In this document: piece after piece, positions 63,372-64,000 of the stretch
Layout: the number at the start of each line of letters is the position of its first letter
Position numbering within the stretch: position 1 is the stretch's first letter
Assembly (NCBI GenBank): GCA_030016635.1
Contig: JASEJQ010000001.1
Coordinates: forward strand, 10,092 to 74,091
Length of the DNA: 64,000 bases
Direction of reading: 5' to 3'
Source of the DNA: Thermoanaerobacteraceae bacterium
GTDB taxonomy: Bacteria > Bacillota > Thermoanaerobacteria > Thermoanaerobacterales > UBA4877
The notes under the pieces: generated by a model
What the model saw: only the letters and a program-made list of their open reading frames with translations
What the model was told of the DNA's origin: nothing
Database searches by the model: none
Program-made: the position numbers and the translations under genes

Positions 63372-64000
63372 ATGGGAACGGGGGGAAGTTTAGTAAAAGG
63401 AATAACAAAAGATAAAAAGTTAATATCCATTGTTTTAGCCTTGCTGACTTTTTTATTTTTTTTGTATTACTTTTCTGGCTTTGCATATGCGGTCGTCGTC
63501 GATGGGGAGACGATTGGATATGTAAAGCAGGAAGAGGAGGCCCATGAGGCCATTGCTGAGGCGGCAGAGTATATAAAATCTACTTATGGGTTGGATGCAT
63601 CAGTTGCAAACCAGGTGGAATACATGAGGGCCAGGCCGCCAAAGGGCAGGGTACTGGATAAAGACCAGATTAAAGCTGCTTTTTTAAACAGTCTGGACTT
63701 TAAGGTTTCTGCCGCTTCCATATACATAGACGGCAAAAAAATAGCGATATTGAAAGACAGGACTATAGCCGAGAAGATTTTAAATGACATAAAGTCAAAA
63801 CTCTCAGGTGGTAGTGAAAATGCCTCTTTCAAAGAGAAGGTAGAGATTAAAGATGAAAATGTATCATTGGGAGAGGTTACTGATGAAGAAAAGGCATTGG
63901 ATATGTTGTTAAAGAGCGACCAGATGACCACCTATACGGTAAAGAAGGGAGATACTCTCTGGGATATAGCGTCGGCCAACGGGACTTCAGCCGATAAATT
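63372..64000 (+). CDS. LysM-containing cell-wall protein, 3' truncated by window edge
   Basis: Open frame of 209 codons to the window end. ATG 63372 after GAAAGGGG; hydrophobic anchor at about 17-40 (SIVLALLTFLFFLYYFSGFA); then VVVDGETIGYVKQEEEAHEA, the repeat type found before LysM/G5/M23 modules of Clostridial peptidoglycan hydrolases; a LysM start YTVKKGDTLWDIASANGTS at about 190. An M23 endopeptidase domain probably follows outside the window. Transcribed away from the dnaD-like gene. Confidence 0.88.
   Translation, partial: MGTGGSLVKGITKDKKLISIVLALLTFLFFLYYFSGFAYAVVVDGETIGYVKQEEEAHEAIAEAAEYIKSTYGLDASVANQVEYMRARPPKGRVLDKDQIKAAFLNSLDFKVSAASIYIDGKKIAILKDRTIAEKILNDIKSKLSGGSENASFKEKVEIKDENVSLGEVTDEEKALDMLLKSDQMTTYTVKKGDTLWDIASANGTSADK

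Overview
The window looks like chromosome of a low-GC Gram-positive bacterium of the class Clostridia, probably an anaerobic, spore-forming, possibly thermophilic one. The evidence is strong purine-rich ribosome sites with frequent TTG/GTG starts, a Bacillus-type riboflavin operon under an FMN riboswitch, a T-box in front of serS, sigma-A and sigma-H type promoters, a spore-associated YyaC, S-layer (SLH) proteins, and an oxygen-type H-NOX chemoreceptor closely resembling the Caldanaerobacter/Thermoanaerobacter one. The block rpsF-ssb-rpsR-yybS-gdpP-rplI-dnaB, with purA and yyaC nearby, is typical of the origin-proximal region of Firmicutes.

Layout. 1-2.3 kb: end of an SLH polysaccharide deacetylase, tRNA-Gln and tRNA-Glu, a remnant of cysteine synthase, luxS. 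2.2-5.9 kb: FMN riboswitch and ribD-ribE-ribBA-ribH. 6-8.2 kb: a small gene, a decayed ferritin-like gene, T-box and serS. 8.4-12.2 kb: an HPt-REC-GGDEF-REC signalling protein and a Zn/Cd P-type ATPase with an ArsR-family operator. 12.5-17 kb: an AT-richer, accessory-looking stretch with a Cys-rich micro-protein plus a GapB-like dehydrogenase under a sigma-H promoter, a mini AbrB protein, an unusual sigma factor, a Mn riboswitch with a half-size GDT1 exporter, and two type II toxin-antitoxin pairs. 17-23.2 kb: pyrG, then a Wzz/O-antigen-ligase pair. 23.4-31.2 kb: a very large SLH subtilase, a ComK-like regulator and the probable main S-layer protein. 31.2-34 kb: a type III toxin (ToxN) remnant and a two-component system. 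34-45.4 kb: Crp-like regulators, yyaC, a CvpA/YedF/DUF3343 group and the ribosomal/replication operon. 45.5-51.5 kb: murI, the split H-NOX chemoreceptor, glucokinase and pseudouridine catabolism. 51.5-64 kb: repeat-rich debris, another SLH protein, a lipoprotein flavoenzyme, purA, lgt, an M1 peptidase, the DnaD/DnaC helicase loader pair and the start of a LysM wall protein.

How it hangs together. Envelope building dominates: four SLH proteins, Wzz/ligase, lgt, murI and a wall protein. Three envelope transcription units (wzz/ligase, subtilase, S-layer) and the micro-protein/gap unit carry promoters fitting the sigma-H consensus with one identical spacing, which suggests a shared transition-state regulon.

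Top hunt results: (1) the 9-base near-palindrome GGCCWGGCC occurs about 25 times where about 0.5 is expected, in all reading frames and also in a ribosome-site spacer and a promoter spacer; (2) an O2-type H-NOX/methyl-accepting sensor is interrupted exactly at a GGGTTTT slippery heptamer followed directly by TGA, and a -1 shift restores the protein residue for residue; (3) the five-member sigma-H promoter set; (4) two convergent genes share a terminator that makes both proteins end in KIAKVL; (5) several decayed genes and a family of dispersed repeats.
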